In this document: positions 55,792-64,000 of the stretch, one piece after another
Layout of the letters: each line of letters begins with the position of its first letter
Position numbering within the stretch: the first letter of the stretch is position 1
Assembly (NCBI GenBank): GCA_030028905.1
Contig: JALDYZ010000005.1
Location: 124,001 to 188,000 of the forward strand
Origin: Ferirhizobium litorale
GTDB lineage: Bacteria; Pseudomonadota; Alphaproteobacteria; Rhizobiales; Rhizobiaceae
Direction of reading: 5' to 3'
DNA: 64,000 bases
Notes under the pieces: generated by a model
The model's input: the letters and a program-made list of their open reading frames with translations, nothing else
What the model was told of the DNA's origin: nothing
The model's database searches: none
Position numbers and translations under genes: made by a program

Positions 55792-57660
55792 TCATGCCTT
55801 CTTGAGATGAATGGTAAAGATGGTGCCCTCGGCACCGGTCTCGACGTCGATACGGCCGCCATAGTCGACGACGATCTCCTTCGAGATCGCCAGCCCGAGG
55901 CCGAGCCCGGCTGCCTTGGAGGTGTTGAACGGCGTGAATAGTTCCTCGCGGATTTGTTCGGGAATTCCCGGGCCGTTGTCCGCGATCGAGAGCTTCACTT
56001 CACTTGTCTCGGACGCCGCGCAAGTGACTTCGATGCGGCCATCCGGTCGATTGCCGAGCGCCTCGAGCGCGTTCTGCAGCAGGTTGATCAGGACCTGCTC
56101 AAGGCGGATGCGGTTGCCGAGCACCTTCAGATCGTTCGCCGGCAGGGAAATGTCGAGCGCATCCATGCGACCCGAGAAACGGCTGCGCAGCAGAAGGATC
56201 GCGCCTTCGATGACGTCCCTCATGTCGGTCGGGCCAGCCTCGAGCTGGCCCTTGCGGGCGAAGCTGCGCAGTTCGCTGGTGATCGTGCCGATGCGGTCGG
56301 TCAGCGATGCTATCGTCGTCATGTTTTCGGCTGCGGTTTGCATCTGTCCGCGATCGAGAAACGTGCGGGCATTGTCGGCATAGGCGCGGATCGTGGCGAC
56401 GGGTTGGTTGATCTCATGGGCGACGCCGGCCGCGACCTGGCCGAGGATCGCAAGGCGATTGGCCTGCACCAATTCCTCCTGCACGGTCTGCAGCTTCTCG
56501 CTGGTCTGCCTGTGGCCTGCGATCTCGTCCTGCAGGCGGTCGCGGGCGAGGCTGAGGTCATGGGTGCGCTCGATGACGCGCGCCTCGAGCTCCTCGCGCG
56601 CAATCTGTTCACGCAGCGCCCTCAGTTCGCCGAGCTGGCGCCGTCGGAGCAGGAAAGCCAGCAGCGACAGCAGGGGAACGAGCGCGCCAAGCGCGATCAG
56701 TCGTGTTTCGCGGATTGACGCATTGGTGGAGGCGGCAACCGGCGACAGTTGGTCGATGCGCCACGATGTCGAAGGCAGCGCGGCCTCGACGCGCAGATAG
56801 TCGCGCGTTCCTCCGCCGGGCAGCAGAACGCGGATCAATGCATTGCCGTTGTCGGTCGCACCGCGCTTTTCGAAGGGCAGGGGAAGCAATGGGGCGTCAC
56901 CGAACTGCAGGCTTTCACGCAGCTCGGCCAGACGCTCCCTGGCGATAGGCTCGGTCGTCATGAAGCGCCAGGAGGGCTCACTGGTGATCAGGACGATGCC
57001 GCGGTGGTCGACCACGAAGGCGGGGCTGTCCGAGGCCCGCCAACCGGCCTCGACGTCATCGAACTCCAGCTTGGCAACGACCACGCCGAGCGGTCCGCCA
57101 GCACCGTCTACCCGGCGCGAAATGTAGAGGCCGGGACGGCGGCTGACATTGCCCATGGCGAAATGTTCGGCTTTGCCGTCCTTCATGCCGAGGCGAAAGT
57201 AATCGCGAAAGCCGTAGTTGGAACCGACAAAACTCGCCGGTTCGCGCCAGTTGCTGGCGGCGATCGTCATGCCGTCAGTATCGATGACGTAGATCACCGC
57301 GGCCCGGGTGCTTGCCGCCAGGGCTTCGAGCTTGCGATTCAGGCGGTCGACGGCACCGACTTCCTCCGTTTCCAGCGTGCGCTGGAGTTCGGTGTCGCCA
57401 GAGAGCACCAGTGGAACGGCGCGTTGCCTTTCGAGCACCGCTCGCAGCAGCGCAGCCTTCAGGCCGACATCGTCGAGTGCCCGTTCCTCGATCTCGGCGA
57501 AAGCGCGCTTCTGCCCGTAGTCCCCGGCAATGAAGATGACTGCCGCAAGAAGGCAGACCGAAACTGCGACAAAGGCAAGCCACGCCTGGCGCATGTGACG
57601 CTGGGCTTCGGCCAGCCCTGGCGATGTTGCGGGTCTCTGCAGCATGGGTTCATTGTGCAT
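55792..57660 (-). CDS. dctB: C4-dicarboxylate sensor histidine kinase DctB
   Basis: I choose ATG 57660 (MHNEPMLQRPATSPGLAEAQ, 622 residues); ATG 57645 is nearly as likely. A helix at about 25-45 and a second near 325-345 bracket a periplasmic double-PAS (dCache-like) sensor with SNYGFRDYFRLGMKDG. A coiled-coil linker leads to the kinase core: H-box GVAHEINQPVATIRAYADN, N-box LINLLQNALEAL, and G-boxes DNGPGIP and GLGLGLAIS. It senses succinate, fumarate or malate and phosphorylates DctD. Divergent from dctA. Confidence 0.94.
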   Translation of the reverse strand: MHNEPMLQRPATSPGLAEAQRHMRQAWLAFVAVSVCLLAAVIFIAGDYGQKRAFAEIEERALDDVGLKAALLRAVLERQRAVPLVLSGDTELQRTLETEEVGAVDRLNRKLEALAASTRAAVIYVIDTDGMTIAASNWREPASFVGSNYGFRDYFRLGMKDGKAEHFAMGNVSRRPGLYISRRVDGAGGPLGVVVAKLEFDDVEAGWRASDSPAFVVDHRGIVLITSEPSWRFMTTEPIARERLAELRESLQFGDAPLLPLPFEKRGATDNGNALIRVLLPGGGTRDYLRVEAALPSTSWRIDQLSPVAASTNASIRETRLIALGALVPLLSLLAFLLRRRQLGELRALREQIAREELEARVIERTHDLSLARDRLQDEIAGHRQTSEKLQTVQEELVQANRLAILGQVAAGVAHEINQPVATIRAYADNARTFLDRGQMQTAAENMTTIASLTDRIGTITSELRSFARKGQLEAGPTDMRDVIEGAILLLRSRFSGRMDALDISLPANDLKVLGNRIRLEQVLINLLQNALEALGNRPDGRIEVTCAASETSEVKLSIADNGPGIPEQIREELFTPFNTSKAAGLGLGLAISKEIVVDYGGRIDVETGAEGTIFTIHLKKA

Positions 57661-57703
57661 ATTTCCGCACTGCGCGCCAGTGCGTCTGTGCGAATATCCG
57701 CTC
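57654..57703. promoter_or_regulatory. Tandem DctD-type upstream activator sites
   Basis: Two related 17-mers, TGTGCATATTTCCGCAC (57654-57670) and TGTGCGAATATCCGCTC (57687-57703), lie in the same orientation 33 bases apart, about three helical turns. The first has a perfect GTGC-N8-GCAC dyad. They end about 75 bases upstream of the dctA -24 element. The first overlaps the likely dctB start codon, so DctD binding could also affect dctBD. Confidence 0.8.
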
Positions 57704-57777
57704 AAAAGCCGACAAACGCAATGCAGGAGAAAATAAAATAATAAATAAAACAACACGATAACTGTGCATGCCAAAAC

Positions 57778-57793
57778 TGGCACAGGCATTGCT
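57778..57793 (+). promoter_or_regulatory. Sigma-54 promoter of dctA
   Basis: TGGCACAGGCATTGCT has the invariant GG and GC at the right 10-base spacing and matches TGGCAC-N5-TTGCT. It lies 91 bases upstream of the dctA ATG and downstream of two DctD-type sites, as in other rhizobia. Confidence 0.93.
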
Positions 57794-57884
57794 CTTCAAG
57801 TTTCCAGGCAGCCGCCGCTGTCATACTTCGGAAACATGGCCCGGGAGGTCGACGCGTGTCGGGCTGGGTCTGGTGGAGGATATC

Positions 57885-59207
57885 ATGATCTCAGAGCAAA
57901 CCGCCGCGCCGCGCGGCAAGACGCCATTCTATGGCCACCTTTACGTCCAGGTGCTGGCGGCCATCGCCGCCGGCATCCTTCTCGGACATTTCTATCCCGA
58001 ACTCGGCACCCAGCTGAAGCCGCTCGGCGATGCCTTCATCAGGCTGGTGAAAATGATCATCGCGCCGGTCATCTTCCTGACGGTCGCGACCGGCATTGCC
58101 GGCATGACGGATCTCGCCAAGGTCGGCCGCGTCGCCGGCAAGGCGATGATATACTTCCTGACCTTCTCGACGCTGGCCCTTGTCATCGGGTTGATCGTCG
58201 CCAACCTCGTCCAGCCGGGCTCCGGCATGCATATCGATCCCGCCTCTCTCGATATGAAGGCGGTTACCACCTATACCGAAAAGGCCCATGAGCAGAGCGT
58301 CACCGGCTTCCTGATGAACATCATTCCGACGACGCTGGTCGGGGCCTTCGCCGATGGCGACATCCTGCAGGTGTTGTTCATCTCGGTGTTGTTCGGCATC
58401 GCGCTCGCCATGGTCGGCGAGAAGGGCGAACCGGTCGTCAACTTCCTGCATGCGCTGACCGCGCCGATCTTCCGTCTGGTGGCGATCCTGATGAAGGCCG
58501 CTCCGATCGGCGCCTTCGGAGCGATGGCATTCACCATAGGGAAGTATGGGGTCGCCTCCATCGCCAACCTCGCCATGCTGATCGGCACCTTCTACTTGAC
58601 CTCGCTGCTGTTCGTCTTCGTCGTGCTCGGCGCGGTTTCCCGCTACAACGGTTTTTCCATCGTGGCGCTGATCCGCTACATCAAGGAAGAACTGCTGCTG
58701 GTTCTCGGAACCTCATCTTCGGAAGCCGCCCTTCCGGGCCTGATGAACAAGATGGAAAAGGCCGGCTGCAAGCGTTCGGTCGTCGGTCTGGTCATTCCCA
58801 CCGGCTACTCTTTCAATCTCGACGGTACCAACATCTACATGACCCTCGCCGCGCTGTTCATCGCCCAGGCGACCGACATTCCGCTGTCGCTCGGCGACCA
58901 GATCCTGCTGCTGCTCGTGGCGATGCTGAGCTCGAAGGGTGCCGCTGGCATCACCGGCGCCGGCTTCATCACCCTTGCCGCGACACTCTCGGTCGTCCCG
59001 GCCGTGCCGGTGGCCGGGATGGCGCTGATCCTCGGCATCGACCGCTTCATGTCGGAATGCCGGGCGCTGACAAACTTCGTTGGCAATGCGGTCGCCACCA
59101 TCGTCGTCGCCCGCTGGGAAGGCGAGCTCGACAAAGAACAGCTCGCTGCCACCCTCGGCGGTTCGGCCCGGCCTGTCGATGTTCCGGCCTTGCAGCCGGC
59201 GGAGTAA
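57885..59207 (+). CDS. dctA: C4-dicarboxylate:cation symporter DctA
   Basis: The ATG at 57885 ([20 protein letters not shown]) has GGAGG six bases upstream; 440 residues. It is a DAACS-family carrier with eight membrane helices and two re-entrant loops; [17 protein letters not shown] and [20 protein letters not shown] are the family motifs. It imports succinate, malate and fumarate and is essential for nodule nitrogen fixation in rhizobia. Controlled by DctBD and sigma-54, ending at a strong terminator. Confidence 0.97.
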   Translation: MISEQTAAPRGKTPFYGHLYVQVLAAIAAGILLGHFYPELGTQLKPLGDAFIRLVKMIIAPVIFLTVATGIAGMTDLAKVGRVAGKAMIYFLTFSTLALVIGLIVANLVQPGSGMHIDPASLDMKAVTTYTEKAHEQSVTGFLMNIIPTTLVGAFADGDILQVLFISVLFGIALAMVGEKGEPVVNFLHALTAPIFRLVAILMKAAPIGAFGAMAFTIGKYGVASIANLAMLIGTFYLTSLLFVFVVLGAVSRYNGFSIVALIRYIKEELLLVLGTSSSEAALPGLMNKMEKAGCKRSVVGLVIPTGYSFNLDGTNIYMTLAALFIAQATDIPLSLGDQILLLLVAMLSSKGAAGITGAGFITLAATLSVVPAVPVAGMALILGIDRFMSECRALTNFVGNAVATIVVARWEGELDKEQLAATLGGSARPVDVPALQPAE

Positions 59208-59248
59208 AAAGTTCCCTCCCAGGGCGTTCCGCGTATGTGCGGGAAACG

Positions 59249-59277
59249 GGCGGTCCGCTTCGGCGGGCCGCCTTTTG
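59249..59277 (+). terminator. Terminator of dctA
   Basis: A 10-bp stem (59249-59258 with 59263-59272, one G-U pair) closed by a UUCG tetraloop is followed by TTTTG. It lies 41 bases after the dctA stop and just before the convergent lrp-type gene end. Confidence 0.9.
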
Positions 59278-59294
59278 TTATGCCGTCGTCGTGT

Positions 59295-59726
59295 TCAGCG
59301 CGAGATGCGCGTCGACAGGATGATCGACGACAGCGTGCGCTCGACGCCCTCGAGTTCACCGATGCGGTCGATCAGCCGGTCGAGCTCCGAGATCGAATGG
59401 GCCGCGATGATGGCGATCAGGTCGAACGAGCCGTTGATCGAGTGCAATGTCCTGATCTCGCGAATGGCGGAGAGTTCAGCGCTGACGCGCGGCAGTGACT
59501 TCGGCATGATGGTGATCAGCACATGCGCCTTGACGAGGCCGCTTTCATAGCTGTCGGAGAGGCGCACGCTGTAGCCCGCGATCACGCCGTCGCGCTCCAG
59601 CTTCTCGATCCGCGCCTGCACGGTGGTGCGTGAGAGTCCGAGTTCGCGCGCAAGCGTGGCGACCGGCATGCGGGCATTGTCACCGAGCAGCGAGAGCAAT
59701 TGCCCGTCCTTGTCCGATATGGCCAT
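59295..59726 (-). CDS. Lrp/AsnC-family regulator
   Basis: ATG 59726 (MAISDKDGQLLSLLGDNARM) gives 143 residues and has AAGGA upstream. The N-terminal winged helix-turn-helix includes LARELGLSRTTVQARIEKLE; the C-terminal RAM domain (HVLITIMPKSLPRVSAELSA) should bind an amino acid. It is divergent from the saccharopine-dehydrogenase-like gene, which it likely controls in response to lysine or a related compound. Confidence 0.93.
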   Translation of the reverse strand: MAISDKDGQLLSLLGDNARMPVATLARELGLSRTTVQARIEKLERDGVIAGYSVRLSDSYESGLVKAHVLITIMPKSLPRVSAELSAIREIRTLHSINGSFDLIAIIAAHSISELDRLIDRIGELEGVERTLSSIILSTRISR

Positions 59727-59844
59727 TCTGCCAAATCCTTTCGTCGATATGCCCATGTATAGTATTCATTATGCACAAAGTGAAGCTGTGAATCGTCTCG
59801 CCTTGGCGTCATTCTTGAGCAAATATCATTCCAAGGGGACTTTC

Positions 59845-60948
59845 ATGAAAGACATCGTTGTCATCGGCGCAGGCAAGATCGGATCGGCGATCGCGCGGCT
59901 TCTAACGGACTGCGGCGACTACCGCGTCACCGTTGCCGACCATTCGCGCGAACAGCTCGACCGGATCGAAGCCCACCCGGCGTTGTCGACCGCCGTGGTC
60001 AACATCGAAGACAGCGCCGATCTGGAACAGCTGCTCGCCGGCAAGTTCGCGGTGCTCAGCGCGGCTCCGTTCCATCTGACCATCCGCATTGCCGAGGCTG
60101 CCGCCAGGATGAACGTCCACTACCTGGACCTGACCGAGGACGTCGAGTCGACGCGCAAGGTCAAGGCGCTGGCAGAGAAGGCCAATGTTGCCTTGATCCC
60201 GCAATGCGGTCTCGCTCCCGGTTTCATTTCCATCGTCGGCCATGATCTCGCGTCGCACTTCGAGAAGATCGACAGCATCCGCATGCGCGTCGGCGCGCTG
60301 CCGCAGTACCCGTCGAACGCACTCAACTACAACCTCACCTGGAGCACGGACGGCCTCATCAACGAGTACATCCAGCCCTGCGAAGCGATCGTCGAGGGCG
60401 AACTCATCGAAGTTCCGGCGCTCGAGGAGCGCGAGGAATTCTCGCTGGACGGCGTCACCTACGAAGCCTTCAACACCTCGGGCGGCCTCGGCACGCTCTG
60501 CGAAACGCTGAAGGGCAAGGTTCGCACCCTCAACTACCGCACCATCCGCTATCCGGGCCATGTCGCGATCATCAAGGCATTGCTCAACGATCTCGGCCTG
60601 CGTCACCGCCCCGAAGTCCTCAAGGATATTTTCGAGAACGCCCTGCCGGCGACGATGCAGGACGTGGTGGTGATCTTCGTCACCGTCAGCGGCTACAACA
60701 ACGGCCGTCTGGTGCAGGAAACCTACGCCAACAAGGTCTACAGCGCGAAGGTTGCCGGCGCGATGCTGAGCGCCATCCAGATCACCACGGCCGCCGGCAT
60801 CTGCACCGTCCTCGACCTGCTGGCCGAGGGTGCGATCCCGACCAAGGGCTTCGTCCGCCAGGAAGAAATCAGCCTCGACAAGTTCCTGGCCAACCGCTTC
60901 GGCCGCTACTACGCGCCGGAAACCAGGGCGCCGGCACGAGCCGCCTGA
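59845..60948 (+). CDS. Saccharopine dehydrogenase-like oxidoreductase
   Basis: ATG 59845 follows AAGGGG; 367 residues. The N-terminal Rossmann motif is VIGAGKIGSAIARLL, then DHSREQLDRIEAHP, VHYLDLTEDVESTRKVKALA and PQCGLAPGFISIVGHDLA, which fit the saccharopine/lysine 6-dehydrogenase family. It could be a lysine 6-dehydrogenase or a saccharopine reductase in lysine catabolism; I cannot decide between these. It is paired divergently with an Lrp-type regulator and ends in a terminator. Confidence 0.9.
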   Translation: MKDIVVIGAGKIGSAIARLLTDCGDYRVTVADHSREQLDRIEAHPALSTAVVNIEDSADLEQLLAGKFAVLSAAPFHLTIRIAEAAARMNVHYLDLTEDVESTRKVKALAEKANVALIPQCGLAPGFISIVGHDLASHFEKIDSIRMRVGALPQYPSNALNYNLTWSTDGLINEYIQPCEAIVEGELIEVPALEEREEFSLDGVTYEAFNTSGGLGTLCETLKGKVRTLNYRTIRYPGHVAIIKALLNDLGLRHRPEVLKDIFENALPATMQDVVVIFVTVSGYNNGRLVQETYANKVYSAKVAGAMLSAIQITTAAGICTVLDLLAEGAIPTKGFVRQEEISLDKFLANRFGRYYAPETRAPARAA

Positions 60949-60997
60949 TAACATCGGCCAGGCGGACCCGTCAGGGTCTGCCAGCCACCAAGCCTTG

Positions 60998-61031
60998 AGC
61001 CGCACAGCCATGCTGCGCGGCTTCTTTTTTG
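60998..61031 (+). terminator. Terminator after the saccharopine dehydrogenase-like gene
   Basis: AGCCGC (60998-61003) pairs with GCGGCT (61017-61022), the stem continues inward as CAGC/GCTG after one mismatch, and TTCTTTTTT follows. It lies 50 bases after the stop codon. Confidence 0.88.
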
Positions 61032-61156
61032 CGCCACTGACGGCTGTTGAAAGCTCCCTTCATGCCTGTCATCCGGCCGCCGCTTGGCTATAGTCGGTTG
61101 GCGCCAACGTCCCCACTGGGACGGTCGCGGTCCGCTATCAAAACTGGAGCAAGATC

Positions 61157-61924
61157 TTGAACAGTCCACTCTTCAGCCTTGAAGGAAGAACCGCCCTGGT
61201 AACCGGCTCCTCGCGCGGTCTCGGCCGGGCGATCGCCACGGGTCTCGCCGAGGCGGGGGCGCGGGTGGTGCTGAACGGGATCGATGCCGCGCGCCTGGCA
61301 AACGCCGCCGACGAGCTGCGCGCGAAAGGGTACAACGTGCTGGTGGAAGCCTTCGATGTCACCGACGAGGCCTCGGTAGTCGCCGCCTTCGAACGGCTGG
61401 ATGCGGCGGGCGTCGCGGTCGACATTCTCGTCAACAACGCCGGCATCCAGCTGCGCAAGCCGATCGTCGAGTTTACGATCGCGGAATGGCACCGGGTGCT
61501 CGAGACCAACCTCACCAGCGCCTTCCTGGTTGGCCGCGAAGCAGCCAGACGCATGATCCCGCGCGGTCGCGGCAAGGTCATCAACATCGGATCGCTGATG
61601 AGCAGTTTCGCCCGACCCACGGTCGCGCCCTATACCGCGGCGAAGGGCGGTATCAAGCTCTTGACGCAATCAATGGCGGCGGAATGGGCCGAGCACGGCA
61701 TCCAGGCCAATGCGATCGGGCCGGGCTACATGCTGACCGACATGAACGAAGCGCTGACCAGCAATCCGCAGTTCGACAGCTGGGTCAAGGGCCGCACGCC
61801 GTCGCGCCGCTGGGGCCGGCCTGACGAGCTCTGCGGCGCGGCGATCTTCCTGGCGTCATCCGCATCCGACTATGTCAACGGCCAGATCATCAATGTTGAC
61901 GGGGGCATGAGCGCGGTACTTTGA
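61157..61924 (+). CDS. SDR oxidoreductase, gluconate 5-dehydrogenase-like
   Basis: The start looks to be a TTG (61157) with GGAG seven bases upstream, giving MNSPLFSLEGRTALVTGSSR and 255 residues. Classical SDR motifs are GSSRGLGRAI, NNAGIQ, the Ser in NIGSLMSS and YTAAKGG. NNAGIQLRKPI and IGPGYMLTDMN resemble gluconate 5-dehydrogenase (IdnO/Gno), which interconverts gluconate and 5-ketogluconate. An IlvD/Edd dehydratase nearby would suit sugar-acid metabolism. Confidence 0.85.
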   Translation: MNSPLFSLEGRTALVTGSSRGLGRAIATGLAEAGARVVLNGIDAARLANAADELRAKGYNVLVEAFDVTDEASVVAAFERLDAAGVAVDILVNNAGIQLRKPIVEFTIAEWHRVLETNLTSAFLVGREAARRMIPRGRGKVINIGSLMSSFARPTVAPYTAAKGGIKLLTQSMAAEWAEHGIQANAIGPGYMLTDMNEALTSNPQFDSWVKGRTPSRRWGRPDELCGAAIFLASSASDYVNGQIINVDGGMSAVL

Positions 61925-61940
61925 TGCGCGTCGAGAAATG

Positions 61941-61977
61941 AAAAACGCCGCCGGTCCCTCGGATCGGCGGCGTTTTC
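61941..61977. terminator. Bidirectional terminator between the SDR gene and msrA
   Basis: AAAACGCCGCC (61942-61952) and GGCGGCGTTTT (61966-61976) form a perfect 11-bp stem with A-run on one side and T-run on the other, so it can end transcripts from both convergent genes. Confidence 0.93.
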
Positions 61978-61995
61978 TATGGGACGTGCTTTGCC

Positions 61996-62505
61996 TCAGG
62001 CTGCGCGGCGCGGCAGCTTCCAGTTCGGGCGCACGAAATGGCAGGTATAGCCATTGGGATAGCGCTCCAGATAGTCCTGGTGCTCCGGCTCGGCTTCCCA
62101 GAAATCGCCCACCGGCACGACTTCGGTCACCGCCTTGCCGGGCCACAGGCCCGAGGCGTCGACATCGGCGATGGTGTCTTCGGCCACGCGCTTCTGTTCG
62201 TCGTTGACGTAATAGATCGCCGAGCGATAGCTCATGCCGAGATCGTTGCCCTGGCGGTTCAGCGTGGTCGGGTCGTGGATCTGGAAGAAGAACTCCAGCA
62301 GATCGCGATAGCTGATCTTCGCGGGATCGAAAGTGATCTCGATGCCTTCGGCATGGGTGCCGTGGTTGCGGTAGGTCGCGTTCGGCACGTCACCGCCGGT
62401 GTAGCCGACGCGGGTGTCGATCACGCCAGGCATCCGGCGGATCAGTTGCTGCATGCCCCAGAAACATCCGCCCGCCAGTACGGCGCGTTCGGTGGTCGTC
62501 GTCAT
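61996..62505 (-). CDS. msrA: Peptide methionine (S)-S-oxide reductase MsrA
   Basis: ATG 62505 ([20 protein letters not shown]) has AAGGAG eight bases upstream; 169 residues. The catalytic GCFWG is present, as are [20 protein letters not shown] and the [15 protein letters not shown] block. It reduces methionine-S-sulfoxide in oxidised proteins. Only one Cys is obvious at the active site and no recycling Cys pair is seen at the C-terminus, so it may be a 1-Cys type. Confidence 0.96.
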   Translation of the reverse strand: MTTTTERAVLAGGCFWGMQQLIRRMPGVIDTRVGYTGGDVPNATYRNHGTHAEGIEITFDPAKISYRDLLEFFFQIHDPTTLNRQGNDLGMSYRSAIYYVNDEQKRVAEDTIADVDASGLWPGKAVTEVVPVGDFWEAEPEHQDYLERYPNGYTCHFVRPNWKLPRRAA

Positions 62506-62600
62506 GCCATTCTCCTTTCTGGGTTTATCATTCCGCCCATAAATGGGGGCTCCGGTTTCCCAAATCAAAGGGGCACGATGCATAAAAACGCGGATGTGAT

Positions 62601-62627
62601 CGCGCGGGAGGACCGATCTCCCGCGCG
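62601..62627 (-). terminator. Terminator of the IlvD/Edd-family dehydratase gene
   Basis: A perfect 10-bp stem CGCGCGGGAG/CTCCCGCGCG (62601-62610 with 62618-62627) with a 7-base loop follows the gene by 8 bases on the minus strand. A T-run appears only some 14 bases further, so efficiency may be modest. Confidence 0.7.
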
Positions 62628-62635
62628 ACTGCTCC

Positions 62636-64000
62636 TTAGTGGTTGTGGCGCGGCGGCGTCTTCGAGATCCCGCGGAACTTCTCTGCACCCTTGATCGTCG
62701 CGCCGTCGGCAAGCTGGGTCACCGTCTGGCGGTAGATCATCTGCCAGGGCGTGGCATCAGCCGGCACTTTCGGGATGCCTTCAGCCTTGCGGCGGGCGAT
62801 TTCGGTATCGTCGACCAGCATGTCGCACCGGCCCTGGTTGAAGTCGATGCGGATTGTGTCGCCGCTGCGCACCCAGGCGAGACCGCCGCCGGCGGCACTT
62901 TCCGGCGAGGCATTGAGGATCGACGGGCTGTCGGCGGTACCGGACTGCCGACCGTCGCCGATCGTCGGCAGGCTCATGATGCCGCGCTTCAGAAGGTGGT
63001 CCGGCGGCTGCATGTTGACGACCTCGGCGGAACCAGGCCAGCCGAGCGGGCCAGCGCCGCGGATGACCAGGATCGTGCGTTCGTCGATCTCGAGCGCGGG
63101 GTCGTTGATCCGCTTGTGGTAGTCCTCCGAACCGTCGAAAACCACCGCCTTGCCGTCGAACACGCCCTCGTTGCCCGGATCGCTCAGGTAGCGGCGGCGG
63201 AAGTCTTCCGACACCACGCTCATCTTCATGATGGCGAAATCGAACAGGTTGCCCTTGAGGACGAGGAAACCGGCGCGTTCGCGCATCGGTTCCGCATAGG
63301 GCTTGATCACCTCGCGGTCGTCGGATTCACGACCCTCGAGGTTTTCGGCCATGGTCCTGCCGGTGACCGTCGGACAGTTGCCGTCGAGCTTTCCGGCCTG
63401 TAGCAGTTCCCACATGATCGCCGGCACGCCGCCGGCGCGGTGGAAGCGTTCGCCGAGATAGGCACCGGCCGGCTGGACGTTGGCAAGGAGCGGAATGTCG
63501 AAACCGTGGACCTGCCAATCATCGGGATGGAGTTCGACGCCCGCATGCTTGGCCATCGCCATCAGGTGCGGCTGGGCATTGGTCGAGCCGCCGATCGCGG
63601 AATTGACCTTGATCGCATTCAGGAAGGCGGCGCGGGTCAGGATATCCGAAGGTCGGATCTTCTGGAGCACGAGTTCGACGGCGCGGCGGCCGGTGCGGTA
63701 GGCCATCTGGCCGCGCGCGCGGTAGGCGGCGGGGATGGCGGCGCAGCCGGTCAGCGACATGCCGAGCGCCTCGGCCATCGCGTTCATCGTCGAGGCCGTG
63801 CCCATGGTATTGCAATGCCCGACGGAAGGTGCCGATTCGAGCGCGGCCTCCAGGAATTCCTCGCGGTCGATCTCGCCGGCGGCATACTTGCGGCGCGAGC
63901 GCCAGATCACCGTGCCGGAGCCGACGAGGTCGCCGTCATGCCAGCCGTCCAGCATCGGGCCGCCGGAAAAGACGATCGCCGGAATGTCGACGGTGGAGGC
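62636..64000 (-). CDS. IlvD/Edd-family dehydratase (sugar-acid type), N-terminus cut by window edge
   Basis: The 454 visible residues run in from the right edge (first visible stretch [20 protein letters not shown]), so the N-terminal part is outside. The iron-sulfur Cys lies in [20 protein letters not shown] and a second family Cys in [30 protein letters not shown] and [20 protein letters not shown] are typical of arabonate/xylonate dehydratases rather than amino-acid-pathway IlvD. It would dehydrate a sugar acid to a 2-keto-3-deoxy acid. The gluconate 5-dehydrogenase-like gene nearby supports sugar-acid use. Confidence 0.88.
   Translation of the reverse strand, partial: ASTVDIPAIVFSGGPMLDGWHDGDLVGSGTVIWRSRRKYAAGEIDREEFLEAALESAPSVGHCNTMGTASTMNAMAEALGMSLTGCAAIPAAYRARGQMAYRTGRRAVELVLQKIRPSDILTRAAFLNAIKVNSAIGGSTNAQPHLMAMAKHAGVELHPDDWQVHGFDIPLLANVQPAGAYLGERFHRAGGVPAIMWELLQAGKLDGNCPTVTGRTMAENLEGRESDDREVIKPYAEPMRERAGFLVLKGNLFDFAIMKMSVVSEDFRRRYLSDPGNEGVFDGKAVVFDGSEDYHKRINDPALEIDERTILVIRGAGPLGWPGSAEVVNMQPPDHLLKRGIMSLPTIGDGRQSGTADSPSILNASPESAAGGGLAWVRSGDTIRIDFNQGRCDMLVDDTEIARRKAEGIPKVPADATPWQMIYRQTVTQLADGATIKGAEKFRGISKTPPRHNH

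Overview
The window reads as high-GC alphaproteobacterial DNA from a member of the Rhizobiaceae, most likely Ensifer/Sinorhizobium or a close relative such as Shinella, Agrobacterium or Rhizobium. The evidence is a nearly complete succinoglycan (exo) cluster in the classical Sinorhizobium meliloti gene order, a bioBFDAZ operon with a BioR box, and a divergent dctA/dctBD locus with a sigma-54 promoter. From memory, thi, dct and exo loci lie together on pSymB-type chromids of Sinorhizobium, so a secondary replicon is plausible but not shown here. There is no rRNA, tRNA, phage, insertion sequence or CRISPR array that I can see.

Layout: 1-2.9 kb holds thiC and a truncated thiO behind a TPP riboswitch. 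3.0-8.0 kb is a tripartite-type RND pump with its adaptor and a TetR regulator preceded by a 24-bp perfect palindrome. 8.2-12.1 kb is an AcoR-like sigma-54 activator followed by an unusual flavin monooxygenase behind a consensus -24/-12 promoter. 12.4-15.9 kb holds a Kef-type antiporter with a cyclic-nucleotide domain, an FAD protein and a small coiled-coil protein. About 16.0 kb there is a candidate small RNA. 16.3-17.8 kb is rmlC-rmlD, without rmlA or rmlB.

17.9-38.0 kb is the exo cluster: exoP-N-O-M-A-L-K-H-T on the minus strand, exoW-V on plus, exoU and exoX on minus, and exoY-F-Q-Z on plus. Together these encode sugar-nucleotide supply (ExoN), the priming galactosyl transfer (ExoY), sequential glucosyl transfers (ExoA, L, M, O, U, W), decorations (ExoV pyruvyl, ExoH succinyl, ExoZ acetyl), flipping, polymerisation and export (ExoT, ExoQ, ExoP, ExoF), trimming (ExoK) and negative control (ExoX). 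exoI and exoB are absent from their usual places.

38.1-39.7 kb carries a DUF1403-like protein and a second-copy-type ScpB. 40.0-45.1 kb is bioB-F-D-A-Z with stop/start overlaps throughout. 45.1-50.4 kb is an RpiR-regulated group (NTF2-like protein, D-threonine aldolase-like enzyme, SDR, RidA, M81 peptidase) that looks like a small catabolic unit. 50.5-54.4 kb holds nfeD-slipin, an NYN/OST-HTH ribonuclease-like protein and small hypothetical genes. 54.4-59.2 kb is dctD-dctB and dctA. The end of the window has an Lrp regulator with a saccharopine-dehydrogenase-like gene, a gluconate 5-dehydrogenase-like SDR, msrA and an IlvD/Edd-family dehydratase cut by the window edge. Nothing here is an obviously new defence or mobile system; the most interesting items are regulatory elements, the AcoR/monooxygenase module, the candidate sRNA and the DUF1403-ScpB pair.
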